Assembly: GCF_002933315.1 (NCBI RefSeq)
Contig: NZ_PDKT01000003.1
Span: 22,449-86,448 of the forward strand
Direction of reading: 5' to 3'
Length of the DNA: 64,000 nucleotides
Origin: Candidatus Pantoea edessiphila
Lineage (GTDB): Bacteria; Pseudomonadota; Gammaproteobacteria; Enterobacterales; Enterobacteriaceae
Shown: positions 38,628-50,577 of the stretch, piece after piece
Layout: every line of letters starts with the position of its first letter
How positions within the stretch are numbered: position 1 is the first letter of the stretch
The notes under the pieces: model-generated
What the model saw: only the letters and a program-made list of their open reading frames with translations
Databases searched by the model: none
What the model was told of the DNA's origin: nothing
Program-made: the position numbers and the translations under genes

Positions 38628-39267
38628 TCGATAATATCCTCGTATATCATTCTTAAAATAGGTAAGATGAAAATAATTTATTATTTACGTTAAGTAATGA
38701 GAATTTAACTCTTTATCTTTAATAAAAAATTTATATTAAATTTTAATAATTCATATGTTTTTTTTGTCATTGCTGGATACATAATAATAGTATTTGTTAT
38801 TTAACAATTAATTTTATAATTCTGAATCTATTTATACAACAATATCCTATTGATCTTCTTCATTATTTATTTGTAAACAATACTATTAAATTTTTATAAT
38901 AAGTAACGTAGCACATTTATTAATAGTGACATCGGAAACTATTCTATGAAGAATAAGAGTATTTAAAAAATAAATTAAATATAATTATAGTAACTTTTAT
39001 AAACAAATAGTAAATAATCATAAAAATGATTATAAATATGTATAACATTAATAGTAATTTAATAATTTTTTAACTTAAATATTAATAAATTACATTATTT
39101 ACTTTTACAAACTAATATTTTTTTTAAAGTAAATTATGTTGTTTTTTAACAGTAATATAAAAATATTGTTAGTATGTCTTGCTATTTATTCTCTAGTATA
39201 AGATATTATATGAATTGTCATTTTTTTAATAATTCATGATTATTATCTAGTTCATCATAAAATCATT

Positions 39268-39296
39268 AATATTCAATCTGTAAAAGATTGAATATT
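39268..39296 (+). terminator. Orphan terminator-like hairpin
   Basis: A perfect 12-bp stem, AATATTCAATCT (39268-39279) with 39285-39296, loop GTAAA, followed by TTTA on the plus strand. No gene ends nearby, so it may be a relic of a lost gene or end a small unrecognised RNA. Confidence 0.5.
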
Positions 39297-39541
39297 TTTA
39301 TATGTTTAATTAAAAATATTTATAAATTTTTCTTTTCAATGTATAAATATTATATGTGTTGAAAATATTTTTTATTCTTAGTAAAATACCACTTGATATG
39401 AGTAATATAAATATCTAATAGTAATGTTATGTGTTTTATTGTTAAGTATTATTTCTGTATCATATGAAACAAAATGAATCATTTCTATTAATGTTTAATT
39501 ATTTTAATAAACAATCTATTTAAATGATGTTTGTTGTTAAG

Positions 39542-39578
39542 GCAATAATATATTTATTAAAAGTAAATATATTATTGC
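39542..39578. repeat. Orphan 15-bp stem-loop
   Basis: GCAATAATATATTTA (39542-39556) pairs perfectly with 39564-39578; the loop is TTAAAAG. TTG follows, with no T run. Function unknown. Confidence 0.7.
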
Positions 39579-40088
39579 TTGAAATCGATATCACTGTATT
39601 TATTAAAATCGGTTATTATTTATAATTTTTATAATATGGAATTTAAAATTAATTATTAAGAATCAAAATTTTTAAAAACTGGAAGGAAGATTGTATTTTA
39701 ATCAATACAAAAAACATGATACTAGCGAATATTTATTTTTATAAATCATCGTTATTAACTTATCTAACGTAGTATATAATGACTACGTATTCTTGCTAAT
39801 AATGTTTACATAAAATATAATTTTAATAAAAATATGCTTTTTTGATATACCATAATCAAACATAATTTTAATATTACAAAATATTAAAAATTCTACTACA
39901 TAAATATGATACTAGAATAGTCTATTTTGAAATTATTATTGATTTTTGGTATATTTATGAATCAATATTGATATTGAAATTACTTAATATTAAGTAATAT
40001 TTTAAATTAACAAATATTTTTATGATAAATTGTTATTTTTTAGAAAAATTATTATAAAATCAATGTACTAAAAAGGTATCAGTTTTGA

Positions 40089-40475
40089 ATGAATTATAAT
40101 GTATTAGTAACAGGACCGCCATTTGGTACTCAGCATGCAACTAGTGCATTACTTTTTTCTCGTGCAATTTTAAAAGCAGGACATAAGTTAAAAAACATTT
40201 TTTTCTATAGAGAAGGTGTGTTAAATGCTAATCAATTTATCATAATTCCTAAAAATGAATTTAACTTAATACAAGCATGGCAAGATCTTAATACAAAAGA
40301 GGGTGTTGTTCTGAACATATGTATTTCATCAGCTTTTTATCGTGGTATATTAAATGCACAAGAAGCTGAATATCGATATTGCTCATCAGGTAATCTTCAA
40401 CCTGGTTTTAATTTCAGCGGATTAAGATCGTTTGCAGAATCAATTCTAGATTGTGACAGAGTAGTGCAATTTTAA
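40089..40475 (+). CDS. tusD: Sulfurtransferase TusD
   Basis: Part of the TusBCD complex that relays sulfur from TusA to TusE for 2-thiouridine at the wobble position of tRNAs for Lys, Glu and Gln. 128 residues, the E. coli length, with the sulfur-carrying Cys78 present (LNICISS). VTGPPFGTQHATSALLF and FFYREGVLNANQ are the conserved N-terminal parts. Overlaps tusC by one base (TAATG). Confidence 0.96.
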   Translation: MNYNVLVTGPPFGTQHATSALLFSRAILKAGHKLKNIFFYREGVLNANQFIIIPKNEFNLIQAWQDLNTKEGVVLNICISSAFYRGILNAQEAEYRYCSSGNLQPGFNFSGLRSFAESILDCDRVVQF

Positions 40476-40834
40476 TGAATCGCGTAGCTTTTATATTTTA
40501 CCATATGCCTTATGGTAGTAGTGCAGGTATAGAAGGACTTAATGCTGCGCTAGCCGTTGGTAAATTAAGTAAAGATATAGGAATTTTTTTTATTGGTGAT
40601 GGTGTATTACAACTAAATGTTAATCAACGTCCTGAAATAATTTTCAATCGTTATTACGCTACTACTTTTTGTGTTTTGAATTTATATGATATTAAAAAAT
40701 ATTATTTATGTTTAGATTCATTAATGGAACGTGGTTTATCAATTGAAGAATTTCATATGTTAGACATTAAAATAATTGATTCAATAACACTACGTAAAAA
40801 ATTAGTGAGTTATGATCATGTACTTACCTTTTAG
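40475..40834 (+). CDS. tusC: TusC, sulfur relay complex subunit
   Basis: Structural subunit of TusBCD. 119 residues, as in E. coli. Seen: AFIFYHMPYGSSAGIEGLNAAL at the N-terminus (a DsrE-like fold), FFIGDGVLQL near residue 45, LYDIKKYYLC near 72, and the C-terminal YDHVLTF. Translationally coupled to tusD; 12 bp separate it from tusB. Confidence 0.95.
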   Translation: MNRVAFIFYHMPYGSSAGIEGLNAALAVGKLSKDIGIFFIGDGVLQLNVNQRPEIIFNRYYATTFCVLNLYDIKKYYLCLDSLMERGLSIEEFHMLDIKIIDSITLRKKLVSYDHVLTF

Positions 40835-40846
40835 AAATTAAAAAAA

Positions 40847-41140
40847 ATGCTTCATACTTTAATGAATTCTCCTTCTTATAGTGATTTTAATACACTATTA
40901 CTAATGATAAATATTGAAGATGATATTCTTTTATTACAGGATGCCGTTATAGGTGCAATACAAGGTAATTTAATAATAGAGAAAATATTAGAAACTAATA
41001 AATCCATTATGATATGGGTATTAGAAGAAGATCTGGTAGCAAGAGGGTTAATTAAACAAATTTCAACTAAAGTAAATTTAGTGAACTATAATGGTTTTGT
41101 TAAGTTAACAGAAAAACATCAACAACAAATACTTTGGTAA
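40847..41140 (+). CDS. tusB: TusB, sulfur relay complex subunit
   Basis: Third subunit of TusBCD. 97 residues (E. coli 95). Seen: MLHTLMNSPSYSDFNTLL at the start, DDILLLQDAVIGAIQ near residue 27, and VLEEDLVARGL near 61. The tusDCB-rpsL-rpsG-fusA-tuf order is that of E. coli. A TATAAT at 41188-41193 before rpsL suggests the str operon also has its own promoter, though no good -35 is seen. Confidence 0.94.
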   Translation: MLHTLMNSPSYSDFNTLLLMINIEDDILLLQDAVIGAIQGNLIIEKILETNKSIMIWVLEEDLVARGLIKQISTKVNLVNYNGFVKLTEKHQQQILW

Positions 41141-41234
41141 TTTAATAATATTTTATTGATTTTGAATTATTTTTTATGTTCAATCAATATAATTTAATCA
41201 TAAAGCTAAAAAAGTAAATCTGGGAGCTATTGTA

Positions 41235-41609
41235 ATGGCAACAATTAATCAACTGGTGCGTAAACCCCGTATTCGTAAAACTACTAAAACTAATGTACCA
41301 GCACTAGAATCGTGTCCGCAAAAAAGAGGTGTATGCACTCGAGTATATACAACTACACCAAAAAAACCAAATTCTGCTTTACGGAAAGTTTGTAGAGTTA
41401 GGTTGACTAATGGTTTTGAAGTTACTTCTTATATAGGTGGTGAAGGACATAATCTACAGGAACATTCCGTAGTTCTGATACGTGGAGGTCGAGTTAAAGA
41501 TTTACCAGGAGTGCGTTACCATACAATTAGAGGAGCTTTAGATTGTGCTGGTGTTAAAGATCGTAAGCAATCTCGTTCTAAATACGGCATGAAAAAACCA
41601 AAGTCTTAA
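41235..41609 (+). CDS. rpsL: Small ribosomal subunit protein S12
   Basis: S12 lies at the decoding centre and controls tRNA selection accuracy. 124 residues, the E. coli length. The [18 protein letters not shown] segment keeps the lysine (Lys43 region) whose changes give streptomycin resistance, and [14 protein letters not shown] is intact, so the sequence is wild-type-like. GGGAGC precedes the ATG. First gene of the str operon. Confidence 0.98.
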   Translation: MATINQLVRKPRIRKTTKTNVPALESCPQKRGVCTRVYTTTPKKPNSALRKVCRVRLTNGFEVTSYIGGEGHNLQEHSVVLIRGGRVKDLPGVRYHTIRGALDCAGVKDRKQSRSKYGMKKPKS

Positions 41610-41687
41610 TTTTACTTTTTTAATTAAGAAAATATTAATTAATTTTTAATTATCACTAAAAATAAAAAAATTAAACGGAGCATTTTT

Positions 41688-42158
41688 ATGCCACGTCGTC
41701 GTGTTATAAGTCAGCGTAAAATTTTACCCGATCCTAGATTTAAATCTGAATTATTAGGTAAGTTTATAAATATTTTAATGATAGATGGTAAAAAGTCTAT
41801 TTCTGAATCTATAGTTTATTCTGCTCTTGAAGCATTATCAAAGAAGTTTAGTAAAAATGAAATAGATACTTTTGAAACAGCTCTTGAAAATGTACGTCCA
41901 GTTATTGAAGTTAAATCACGTCGTGTAGGAGGTTCTACATATCAGGTACCTGTAGAGGTACGTCCAGTTAGAAGAAATGCGTTAGCAATGCGTTGGATAA
42001 TAGCTGCTGCTAGAAAAAGAACGGATAAATCAATGATTCTTAAATTAATAAATGAGCTTGCAGATGCTATAGAAAACAAGGGTACAGCAGTAAAAAAACG
42101 CGAAGAAGTTCATCGTACAGCAGAAGCAAATAAGGCATTTGCTCACTATCGTTGGTAA
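41688..42158 (+). CDS. rpsG: Small ribosomal subunit protein S7
   Basis: Primary 16S rRNA-binding protein of the 30S head, and in E. coli the translational repressor of the str operon. 156 residues, the length of one E. coli form. Seen: [34 protein letters not shown] and the C-terminal AHYRW. An ACGGAG Shine-Dalgarno precedes the ATG. Whether the S7 operator between rpsL and rpsG survives is unclear; the 78-bp spacer is very AT-rich. Confidence 0.98.
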   Translation: MPRRRVISQRKILPDPRFKSELLGKFINILMIDGKKSISESIVYSALEALSKKFSKNEIDTFETALENVRPVIEVKSRRVGGSTYQVPVEVRPVRRNALAMRWIIAAARKRTDKSMILKLINELADAIENKGTAVKKREEVHRTAEANKAFAHYRW

Positions 42159-42247
42159 AAAATAGATATTTAATTTGTTATTACAGTAAATTTTAAACAT
42201 TTGCTTGTCTCAAATTACTTTGACAGTATTGTAATCAGAGGAATTAA

Positions 42248-44356
42248 ATGGCTCGTATAACACCTATTACACATTACCGTAATATCGGTATTAGTGCACA
42301 TATTGATGCCGGTAAAACAACTACCACTGAACGTATCTTATTTTATACAGGAATTAATCATAAAATAGGAGAGGTACATGATGGTGCAGCTACCATGGAC
42401 TGGATGGCCCAAGAACAAGAAAGAGGTATTACTATTACTTCTGCTGCTACTACTACATTTTGGTCAGGTATGGCTAATCAGTTTGATCCTCACCGTATTA
42501 ATATTATTGATACTCCTGGACATGTTGATTTTACCATAGAAGTAGAACGTTCTATGCGTATTCTTGACGGTGTAGTTATGGTTTACTGTGCGGTCGGTGG
42601 TGTTCAACCTCAATCAGAAACTGTATGGCGGCAAGCGAATAAATATAAAGTTCCTCGTATTGCATTTATTAATAAAATGGATCGTATGGGTGCTAATTTT
42701 TTAAATGTTATTAAACAGCTGAAAACTCGATTAGGAGCTAATCCTATTCCTATACATTTACCAATTGGCTCTGAAGAAAAATTTATAGGTATTATTGATT
42801 TAATTAAAATGAAAGCTATTTATTGGAATGATGAAGATCAAGGGTTGACATTTAAATACAAAGAAATTCCAACTAATATGTTAAATTTAACTAAAGAATG
42901 GCGTCAAAATTTAATTGATTCAGCTGTTGAATCATCCGACCAATTAATGGAAAAGTATTTTAATAGTGAAATAATTACAGAAGAAGAAATTAAATGTTCT
43001 TTGCGTAAACGGGTATTAAAAAACGAAATAGTATTAGTTACTTGTGGTTCAGCATTTAAAAATAAAGGTGTTCAATCTATGTTGGATGCTGTTATAGAAT
43101 ATCTCCCTGCACCAACAGATATTTCTGCTGTTAAAGGATTATTAGATAGCAACAAAGATAGTATTATTATACGTCAACCTAATGATAAAGAACCATTTTC
43201 TGCTTTAGCATTTAAAATAGCAACCGATCCATTTGTTGGTAATTTAACATTTTTTCGAGTTTATTCAGGAGTAGTTAGTTCAGGTGATGCTGTATTAAAT
43301 TCTGCTAAATCTCACAGAGAACGTTTTGGTCGTATTGTTCAGATGCATGCTAATAAAAGAGAGGAAATTAAAGAAGTTCGAGCAGGAGATATAGCAGCTG
43401 CTATAGGACTTAAAGATGTAATGACGGGTGATACTTTATGTGATCCTAATTCACCCATAGTACTTGAACGCATAAAATTTCCTGAGCCTGTTATATCGAT
43501 TGCTCTTGAACCAAAAACTAAAGTTGATCAAGAAAAGATGAGTGTAGCATTGAGTCGTTTAGCTAAAGAAGATCCATCTTTTCGTGTCTGGACTGATGAA
43601 GAATCTAATCAAACTATTGTAGCTGGTATGGGTGAATTACATTTAGATATAATAGTTGATCGCATGAAACGAGAATTTAATGTTGGAGCTAATATAGGAA
43701 AACCGCAAGTAGCTTATAGGGAAACAATTCGTGAAAAAATTATAAATGTTGAAGGTAAATATATAAAACAATCTGGTGGACGTGGTCAATATGGTCATGT
43801 AGTAATTGATCTTTACCCATTAGCAACTAAAAACAAAGAATACGAATTTATTAATGATATTAAAAGCGGCACTATTCCTAATGAATATATACCAGCAGTT
43901 GATAAGGGTATTCAAGAACAGTTAAAATCAGGACCATTAGCTGGTTATCCAGTAGTTGACTTAGGTGTACGTTTACACTTTGGTTCTTATCATGATGTAG
44001 ATTCTTCAGAACTGGCTTTTAAATTAGCCGCATCTCTAGCATTTAAAGATGGATTTAAAAAAGCTAAGCCTGTTTTACTTGAGCCAATCATGAAAGTTGA
44101 AGTCGAGGCGCCAGAAGAAAATACAGGAGATGTTATTGGAGACTTAAGCAGTCGTCGCGGTATTTTAAGGGGACAAGAATCAAATTCAATGGGTGTAATT
44201 ATTTACTCTGAAGTACCTTTATCGGAAATGTTTGGTTATGCAACGCAGTTACGTTCATTAACTAAAGGTCGTGCTTCTTACTCCATGGAGTTTTTGAGGT
44301 ACGACGAAGCGCCCAATAACATCGCTCAGGCTATTATTGAAGCTCGTGGTAAATAA
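42248..44356 (+). CDS. fusA: Elongation factor G
   Basis: Translocase GTPase of elongation, also used in ribosome recycling. 702 residues (E. coli 704). Domain I: P-loop [15 protein letters not shown] near residue 17, switch region [17 protein letters not shown] and NKMDRMG. Domains II-V follow to [15 protein letters not shown] near the end. An AGAGG Shine-Dalgarno precedes the ATG. 50 bp before tuf. Confidence 0.98.
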   Translation: MARITPITHYRNIGISAHIDAGKTTTTERILFYTGINHKIGEVHDGAATMDWMAQEQERGITITSAATTTFWSGMANQFDPHRINIIDTPGHVDFTIEVERSMRILDGVVMVYCAVGGVQPQSETVWRQANKYKVPRIAFINKMDRMGANFLNVIKQLKTRLGANPIPIHLPIGSEEKFIGIIDLIKMKAIYWNDEDQGLTFKYKEIPTNMLNLTKEWRQNLIDSAVESSDQLMEKYFNSEIITEEEIKCSLRKRVLKNEIVLVTCGSAFKNKGVQSMLDAVIEYLPAPTDISAVKGLLDSNKDSIIIRQPNDKEPFSALAFKIATDPFVGNLTFFRVYSGVVSSGDAVLNSAKSHRERFGRIVQMHANKREEIKEVRAGDIAAAIGLKDVMTGDTLCDPNSPIVLERIKFPEPVISIALEPKTKVDQEKMSVALSRLAKEDPSFRVWTDEESNQTIVAGMGELHLDIIVDRMKREFNVGANIGKPQVAYRETIREKIINVEGKYIKQSGGRGQYGHVVIDLYPLATKNKEYEFINDIKSGTIPNEYIPAVDKGIQEQLKSGPLAGYPVVDLGVRLHFGSYHDVDSSELAFKLAASLAFKDGFKKAKPVLLEPIMKVEVEAPEENTGDVIGDLSSRRGILRGQESNSMGVIIYSEVPLSEMFGYATQLRSLTKGRASYSMEFLRYDEAPNNIAQAIIEARGK

Positions 44357-44406
44357 AAGCTAAGTTTATTTTTAAATAAAAGATATTATAGTTAAGGAAT
44401 CTAGAC

Positions 44407-45591
44407 ATGGCAAAAGAGCAATTTCAACGAAATAAATTGCACATAAATGTAGGTACTATTGGTCATGTTGATCATGGCAAAACTACTTTGACTGCAGCAA
44501 TTACAACTGTTTTATCTAAAAAATACGGTGGTCAAGCTTGTGCCTTTGATCAAATTGATAATGCACCAGAAGAAAAAGCACGTGGCATAACTATTAATAC
44601 TTCTCATGTTGAATACGAAACTTTAACTCGTCATTATGCACATGTTGATTGTCCTGGTCACGCTGATTATGTAAAAAATATGATTACTGGTGCTGCACAA
44701 ATGGACGGAGCAATTTTAGTTGTTGCTGCAACTGACGGTCCAATGCCACAAACTCGTGAACATATCCTATTAGGCCGTCAAGTAGGTGTACCTTATATAA
44801 TTGTATTTTTAAACAAATGTGATTTAGTAGATGATGAAGAACTGTTAGAATTAGTTGAAATGGAAGTACGTGATTTATTATCACAATATGATTTTCCAGG
44901 AGATAGTACTCCAATTATTCGTGGTTCTGCCTTGAAAGCATTAGAAGGTGAATCAGAATGGGAAGATAAAATTATGGAATTGGCTAATTACCTGGATAAT
45001 TATATTCCAGAACCGATACGTGCAATTGATTTACCTTTCTTATTACCAATTGAAGATGTATTTTCAATATCCGGTAGAGGTACAGTTGTCACTGGTCGTG
45101 TTGAACGTGGCAGTATAAAAGTTGGTGATGAAGTAGAAATTATAGGGATTAAACCAACTGTAAAATCAACATGTACTGGAGTTGAGATGTTTCGTAAACT
45201 ATTAGATCAGGGACAGGCTGGAGAAAATTGTGGTATTTTATTAAGAGGTATTAAGAGAGAAGATATTCAACGTGGTCAAGTTCTAGCAAAACCTAATACT
45301 ATTAAACCACATATTAAATTCGAATCAGAAGTCTATGTTTTATCTAAGGAAGAAGGAGGTCGTCATACACCCTTTTTTAAGGGTTATCGCCCTCAGTTCT
45401 ATTTTCGTACTACTGATGTTACTGGTTCTATAGATCTTCCAGAGGGTATAGAAATGGTAATGCCAGGTGATAATATTAAAATGTTAGTTACTTTAATACA
45501 TCCTATTGCAATGGATGAAGGTTTACGTTTTGCTATTCGTGAAGGCGGTAAAACTGTTGGTGCAGGTGTTGTTTCTAAGGTTATTAATTAA
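44407..45591 (+). CDS. tuf: Elongation factor Tu
   Basis: Delivers aminoacyl-tRNA to the ribosome. 394 residues, the E. coli length. Seen: [40 protein letters not shown], and domains II and III to the final VVSKVIN. A GC-rich hairpin (45598-45617) follows, strong for this AT-rich genome. In E. coli bfd and bfr stand between tufA and rpsJ; both are lost. Whether a second tuf copy exists is not visible. Confidence 0.98.
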   Translation: MAKEQFQRNKLHINVGTIGHVDHGKTTLTAAITTVLSKKYGGQACAFDQIDNAPEEKARGITINTSHVEYETLTRHYAHVDCPGHADYVKNMITGAAQMDGAILVVAATDGPMPQTREHILLGRQVGVPYIIVFLNKCDLVDDEELLELVEMEVRDLLSQYDFPGDSTPIIRGSALKALEGESEWEDKIMELANYLDNYIPEPIRAIDLPFLLPIEDVFSISGRGTVVTGRVERGSIKVGDEVEIIGIKPTVKSTCTGVEMFRKLLDQGQAGENCGILLRGIKREDIQRGQVLAKPNTIKPHIKFESEVYVLSKEEGGRHTPFFKGYRPQFYFRTTDVTGSIDLPEGIEMVMPGDNIKMLVTLIHPIAMDEGLRFAIREGGKTVGAGVVSKVIN

Positions 45592-45597
45592 TTTTAA

Positions 45598-45617
45598 GTG
45601 GCCGTGGGAACGGCCGC
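45598..45617 (+). terminator. Terminator of the str operon
   Basis: GGCCGT-GGGA-ACGGCC hairpin with two flanking pairs, starting 7 bp after the tuf stop. It is one of the most GC-rich spots of the region. Only a weak T run follows (CAATTTTTAG about 10 bases on). Confidence 0.65.
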
Positions 45618-45852
45618 TATAATCAATTTTTAGTTAAAAGATATATAATATTAAATATAATTTGGTATATTATTATGAATACAGTTTAGATTTTTATATT
45701 AATTATTTGAATAATAAGATTTGTATTTAAATTAAATCAATATAATATTTAAGTTTATATATTGTATTAATCTTTAAAAGATACAAAAACATTTTCGTAT
45801 GCTTATCGTATAAATAACATAATTATTCATTTAAAGTAAAATATAATACTTA

Positions 45853-45880
45853 TTGATTATTTGATAAATATGCGTATAAT
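45853..45880 (+). promoter_or_regulatory. Promoter of the S10 operon
   Basis: TTGATT (45853-45858), a 16-bp spacer and TATAAT (45875-45880). Initiation at about 45887 would give a leader of roughly 160 nt before rpsJ, close to the E. coli S10 leader length (about 170 nt). Confidence 0.6.
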
Positions 45881-45886
45881 ATCTCG

Positions 45887-46359
<473 letters not shown>

Positions 46360-46385
46360 TCTGTTATGATAGAGAGGTTGAATTG

Positions 46386-47015
46386 ATGATTGGATTAATT
46401 GGTAGAAAAATAGGAATGACTCGCATTTTTACCAAAGAAAGTATTTCAGTTCCTATAACGGTCATAGAAATTAAAGACAATCACGTTATTCAAATTAAAA
46501 ATCTTGAAAATGATGGTTATCAGGCAATTCAAGTTACGACTGGCAACAAAAAATCAAATCATACAACCAAGGCTGAAGTTGGTCATTTTAGAAAAGCTAT
46601 GGTTGAAGTTGGTCGTGGTCTATGGGAATTTCGTTTTGATAAAAATGAAGTATATTCTTTAGGACAAAAAATTAGCATAGATTTTTTTTGTGGTCTTAAA
46701 AAAGTTGATATAACAGGTATATCTAAGGGTAAAGGTTTTGCTGGTACAGTTAAGAGATGGAATTTTCGTACTCAAGATGCTGCGCATGGTAATTCATTAT
46801 CTCATCGTGTTCCTGGTTCTATAGGTCAGAATCAAACACCGGGTAAAGTATTTAAAGGTAAGAAAATGGCAGGTCAATTAGGTAAAGAACGCGTAACTAT
46901 TCAAAGTTTAGATGTAATATGTGTTGATATTGAGCGTAATTTATTATTAGTTAAAGGTGGTGTTCCAGGTGCTATCGGCGGTGATTTAATTATTAAACCA
47001 GCTATTAAGATGTAG
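46386..47015 (+). CDS. rplC: Large ribosomal subunit protein L3
   Basis: Early-assembly 50S protein reaching the peptidyl transferase centre. The ATG at 46386 gives [15 protein letters not shown] and 209 residues, exactly as in E. coli; an in-frame upstream start at 46356 would add ten unrelated residues. [29 protein letters not shown] central loop and [20 protein letters not shown] are intact. GAGAGG is the Shine-Dalgarno. Confidence 0.98.
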   Translation: MIGLIGRKIGMTRIFTKESISVPITVIEIKDNHVIQIKNLENDGYQAIQVTTGNKKSNHTTKAEVGHFRKAMVEVGRGLWEFRFDKNEVYSLGQKISIDFFCGLKKVDITGISKGKGFAGTVKRWNFRTQDAAHGNSLSHRVPGSIGQNQTPGKVFKGKKMAGQLGKERVTIQSLDVICVDIERNLLLVKGGVPGAIGGDLIIKPAIKM

Positions 47016-47025
47016 GAGAGTAGCA

Positions 47026-47631
47026 ATGGAATTAGTATTGCAAGATACTCAGGGTACTGTAAACGTTTCTGAAACTACTTTTAATCAAATTTTCAATGAA
47101 GCGTTAATTCATCAAGTAGTTGTAGCTTATGCATCAGGTGCTCGCCAAGGAAGTCGTGCACAAAAAAACAGATCTGAAGTAAGTGGTTCAGGCAAAAAAC
47201 CTTGGCGCCAGAAAGGAACAGGAAGGGCTCGTGCAGGATCTTTAAGAAGTCCAATTTGGCGTTCTGGTGGTGTGACTTTCGCAGCAAAACCTAAAAGTTA
47301 TAATCAAAAAGTTAATAAAAAGATGTATCGAGGAGCATTAAAAAGTATATTTTCTGAATTAATACGTCAAAATAGATTAATAATTTTTGATAGGTTTATT
47401 GTGGAATTACCTAAAACTAAATTATTGTTAAAAAAGATAAAAGATTTAGTAGCAAAAAATATTCTTATAATAACTAGCACCTTCGATAAAAATTTATTTT
47501 TATCTGCTCGTAATCTATATAGGGTTAATGTGAAAACTACATTTAGTATTGATCCCATGAGTTTAATTGCTTCTGATAAAGTTATTGTAACAGCTGATGC
47601 AATAAAACAAATAGAGGATATGTTAGAATGA
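47026..47631 (+). CDS. rplD: Large ribosomal subunit protein L4
   Basis: Exit-tunnel protein and, in E. coli, the autogenous repressor of the S10 operon at both transcription and translation. 201 residues, the E. coli length. The tunnel loop ([20 protein letters not shown]) is intact. The start is behind GGAGAGTAGC. Its stop overlaps the rplW start by four bases (ATGA). Confidence 0.98.
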   Translation: MELVLQDTQGTVNVSETTFNQIFNEALIHQVVVAYASGARQGSRAQKNRSEVSGSGKKPWRQKGTGRARAGSLRSPIWRSGGVTFAAKPKSYNQKVNKKMYRGALKSIFSELIRQNRLIIFDRFIVELPKTKLLLKKIKDLVAKNILIITSTFDKNLFLSARNLYRVNVKTTFSIDPMSLIASDKVIVTADAIKQIEDMLE

Positions 47632-47939
47632 TTTATAAAGAACGTTTTTTTAAGGTAATACGCAAACCACATTCTTCTGAAAAAGCATCTTCTTTAGTTA
47701 AGAAAAAAAATACAATTGTACTTAAAGTTGCTAAAGATGCTAATAAAAAAGAAATTATTTCAGCTGTTGAAAATATTTTTGAAGTTAAAATTAAATCTAT
47801 TAATACTTTAATTGTTAAGGGTAAAATTAGCAATATTAAAAATAAAAAAAAACATGCTGTCCGTCATGAAGATTGGAAAAAAGCTTATATTACTTTAAGA
47901 GAAGGCCAAAATTTGGATTTTATTAACGGCTCTGAATAA
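47628..47939 (+). CDS. rplW: Large ribosomal subunit protein L23
   Basis: Tunnel-exit protein that docks trigger factor and SRP. 103 residues (E. coli 100). Conserved segments: [10 protein letters not shown] near the N-terminus, [16 protein letters not shown], and [17 protein letters not shown]. It starts inside the rplD stop (ATGA), so its translation is coupled. Confidence 0.97.
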   Translation: MIYKERFFKVIRKPHSSEKASSLVKKKNTIVLKVAKDANKKEIISAVENIFEVKIKSINTLIVKGKISNIKNKKKHAVRHEDWKKAYITLREGQNLDFINGSE

Positions 47940-47967
47940 TAGATTATCGGAAGGAAATACAATAATA

Positions 47968-48789
47968 ATGGCAGTTATTAAATGCAAGCCAACATCTCCA
48001 GGTCGTAGGCATATGGTAAAAGTAGTAGATTCATCTCTTTATAAAGGAAAACCATTTACTCATTTATTAGCAAAAAAGGTTAAATCTGGAGGACGTAACA
48101 ATAATGGTAGAATCACCACACGTCATATCGGTGGTGGTCATAAACAAAATTACCGTTTAATAGATTTTAATAGAAATAAAGATAATATTTCTGCATTAGT
48201 AGAACGCTTAGAATATGATCCGAATCGTTCTGCAAATATAGCTTTAATTTTATATAAAGATGGTGAACGTCGTTATATTTTAGCTGCTAAAGGTTTGAAA
48301 ATTGGTGATAAAATACAATCAGGTGTTAATGCTTTAATTAAATTAGGTAATACACTTCCAATACAAAATATTCCGGTGGGTTCTATTGTTCATAATGTAG
48401 AAATGAAACCAGGTAAAGGTGGTCAACTTGCTCGTTCTGCTGGTTCCTATGCCCAAATAGTAGCAAAAGAAAATGCTTATGTTACTTTACGTTTACGTTC
48501 AGGAGAGATACGTAAAGTTGAATCTCAATGTCGTGCTACTATAGGAGAAGTTGGTAATGCTCAGCATATGTTACAAACCTTTGGTAAGGCTGGTGCATCT
48601 CGTTGGCGAGGTATTCGTCCTACTGTACGCGGAACAGCAATGAATCCAGTAGATCATCCACATGGTGGTGGAGAAGGTCGAAATTTTGGAAAACACCCTG
48701 TTACTCCATGGGGTAAGCAAACTAAGGGTAAAAAAACCCGTAACAATAAACGTACTGATAAATTTATCATACATCGACGCAATAAATAA
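47968..48789 (+). CDS. rplB: Large ribosomal subunit protein L2
   Basis: 50S protein essential for peptidyl transfer and subunit joining. 273 residues, the E. coli length. Seen: [14 protein letters not shown] at the start, [13 protein letters not shown], and the C-terminal [15 protein letters not shown] with the conserved histidine. GGAAGG lies upstream. Confidence 0.98.
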   Translation: MAVIKCKPTSPGRRHMVKVVDSSLYKGKPFTHLLAKKVKSGGRNNNGRITTRHIGGGHKQNYRLIDFNRNKDNISALVERLEYDPNRSANIALILYKDGERRYILAAKGLKIGDKIQSGVNALIKLGNTLPIQNIPVGSIVHNVEMKPGKGGQLARSAGSYAQIVAKENAYVTLRLRSGEIRKVESQCRATIGEVGNAQHMLQTFGKAGASRWRGIRPTVRGTAMNPVDHPHGGGEGRNFGKHPVTPWGKQTKGKKTRNNKRTDKFIIHRRNK

Positions 48790-48813
48790 TATTATAATAA
48801 AGGATACACACAT

Positions 48814-49089
48814 ATGCCACGTTCTCTCAAAAAAGGTCCTTTTATAGACCTACATTTACTTAACAAAGTAGAGAAAGCAGTGGAAAATGGTGATAAAAAA
48901 CCCTTACGTACTTGGTCACGTCGCTCAACAATTTTTCCTAAAATGATTGGACTAACTATAGCTGTTCATAATGGTCGTCAGCATATTCCTATTTTCATTT
49001 CAGATGAAATGGTAGGTCATAAATTAGGTGAGTTTGCTCCAACTCGTACTTATCGTGGTCATACATCAGATAAAAAAGTTAAAAAATAA
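48814..49089 (+). CDS. rpsS: Small ribosomal subunit protein S19
   Basis: 30S head protein paired with S13. 91 residues (E. coli 92), [16 protein letters not shown] at the start, [14 protein letters not shown] and [16 protein letters not shown] in the core. AAAGGA precedes the ATG. Confidence 0.98.
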   Translation: MPRSLKKGPFIDLHLLNKVEKAVENGDKKPLRTWSRRSTIFPKMIGLTIAVHNGRQHIPIFISDEMVGHKLGEFAPTRTYRGHTSDKKVKK

Positions 49090-49103
49090 AGTAGGGGGAA
49101 AAA

Positions 49104-49436
49104 GTGGAAAGTATTGCTAGATATCGCCGTGCACGTTCTTCTGCTCAAAAAGTAAGATTAGTAGTTAATTTGATTCGTGGTAAAAAGGTATCAGAAGCCC
49201 TGAATATTTTATCATACAATCATAAAAAGGCTGCTTCATTGGTTAAAAAAGTCCTAGAATCTGCTATTGCTAACGCTGAACATAATGATGGTTCTGATAT
49301 TGATGAACTAAAAATTAAAAAAATTTCAGTAGATGAAGGACCTACTATGAAAAGAATGATGTTACGTGCTAAAGGTCGTTCAGATCGTATTGCAAAGCGT
49401 ACTAGCCACATCACTGTAGTTGTATCTAATCGCTGA
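49104..49436 (+). CDS. rplV: Large ribosomal subunit protein L22
   Basis: Exit-tunnel protein. 110 residues, the E. coli length. The start is GTG at 49104, behind TAGGGGG, and gives [19 protein letters not shown]. The tunnel hairpin region ([21 protein letters not shown]) is conserved. Confidence 0.97.
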   Translation: MESIARYRRARSSAQKVRLVVNLIRGKKVSEALNILSYNHKKAASLVKKVLESAIANAEHNDGSDIDELKIKKISVDEGPTMKRMMLRAKGRSDRIAKRTSHITVVVSNR

Positions 49437-49453
49437 AATACGGAGTATTAGTA

Positions 49454-50152
49454 ATGGGTCAAAAGGTGCATCCAAACGGGATGAGATTAGGTATTGTAAA
49501 ACCATGGAATTCTACTTGGTTTGCAAATACAAAAGAATTTGCAAACAATTTAGAAAATGATTATAAGGTACGTCAATTCCTTATTAAAAAATTAGCTAAA
49601 GCATCAATCTCTCGTATAGTAATTGAAAGGCCAGCTAAAAGTATACGCGTAACTATACATACTGCTCGTCCGGGCATTGTTATTGGCAAAAAAGGCGAAG
49701 ATGTAGAAAAATTACGGATGTATATAGCAAATATTTCTGGTGTTCCTACACAAATTAATATTTCTGAAGTGTGTAAACCGGAATTAGATGCAAAATTAGT
49801 AGCTAATAGTATTACTTCACAACTAGAACGCCGTGTTATGTTTCGTAGGGTAATGAAAAGAGCTGTTCAAAATGCTATACGTTTAGGTGCTAAAGGTATT
49901 AAGGTTGAAATTAGTGGTAGATTAGGAGGTTCGGAAATAGCTCGTACGGAATGGTATCGTGAAGGACGTGTACCATTACATACTTTGCGTGCTGATATTG
50001 ATTACAATATTGCTGAAGCGCATACTACGTATGGTGTAATTGGTGTAAAAGTATGGATTTTTAAAGGTGAAATTTTAGGAAATATAACTGCTATAGAACA
50101 ATTAGAACAAAAAAATCACAATAAAAAACAACAGCGTAAAAACCGTAAGTAA
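49454..50152 (+). CDS. rpsC: Small ribosomal subunit protein S3
   Basis: Forms part of the mRNA entry tunnel and its helicase activity. 232 residues (E. coli 233). [14 protein letters not shown] at the start, the KH domain ([17 protein letters not shown]), and [26 protein letters not shown]. The C-terminal tail has changed to a Lys/Gln/Asn-rich stretch. Confidence 0.98.
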   Translation: MGQKVHPNGMRLGIVKPWNSTWFANTKEFANNLENDYKVRQFLIKKLAKASISRIVIERPAKSIRVTIHTARPGIVIGKKGEDVEKLRMYIANISGVPTQINISEVCKPELDAKLVANSITSQLERRVMFRRVMKRAVQNAIRLGAKGIKVEISGRLGGSEIARTEWYREGRVPLHTLRADIDYNIAEAHTTYGVIGVKVWIFKGEILGNITAIEQLEQKNHNKKQQRKNRK

Positions 50153-50163
50153 GGAGAGTCGCT

Positions 50164-50577
50164 GTGTTACAACCAAAACGCACAAAATTTCGTAAAGTAC
50201 AGAAGGGTAGGAATCGTGGTTTAGCTACAAGAACTGAAATTAGTTTCGGTATGTTTGGTTTAAGAGCGATTGAGCGTGGTCGTATAACATCCAGACAAAT
50301 TGAAGCTGCACGTCGTGCTATGACTCGTGCTGTTAAAAGGCAAGGTAAAATATGGATTCGTATATTTCCAGATAAACCAATAACAGAAAAACCCTTAGAA
50401 GTACGCATGGGTAAAGGTAAAGGAAATGTAGAGTATTGGGTTGCTATGATTCAACCAGGTAAAATTCTTTATGAAATAGATAGTAGTGTAAATGAAGAAC
50501 TAGCCCGTGGGGCATTTAAATTGGCAGCTGCAAAGCTACCTATAAAAACTATCTTTGTAACTAAAACGGTAATGTAA
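50164..50577 (+). CDS. rplP: Large ribosomal subunit protein L16
   Basis: 50S protein near the A and P sites. 137 residues (E. coli 136). The start is GTG at 50164 ([19 protein letters not shown]), behind [30 protein letters not shown] is intact. The stop and the rpmC start overlap by one base (TAATG). Confidence 0.97.
   Translation: MLQPKRTKFRKVQKGRNRGLATRTEISFGMFGLRAIERGRITSRQIEAARRAMTRAVKRQGKIWIRIFPDKPITEKPLEVRMGKGKGNVEYWVAMIQPGKILYEIDSSVNEELARGAFKLAAAKLPIKTIFVTKTVM

Larger units (their letters stand above)
38628..40088. other. 1,461-bp non-coding region between crp and tusD
   Basis: The longest gene-free stretch of the window. No reading frame, tRNA or known RNA was recognised on either strand; it is almost pure AT. 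It contains two good stem-loops (39268-39296 and 39542-39578) about 250 bp apart. The part next to 38627 should contain the crp promoter and that next to 40089 the tus operon promoter. In E. coli many genes lie between crp and tusD, so this is probably their eroded remains. Confidence 0.6.

Noticed and set aside
38628..40088. Possible tRNA, CRISPR array or origin in the long gap
   Set aside because: No cloverleaf T-arm, no spaced direct repeats and no DnaA-box cluster were seen.
47367..47672. 101-codon open frame on the minus strand
   Set aside because: It is antisense to the rplD end and rplW start inside a dense ribosomal operon.
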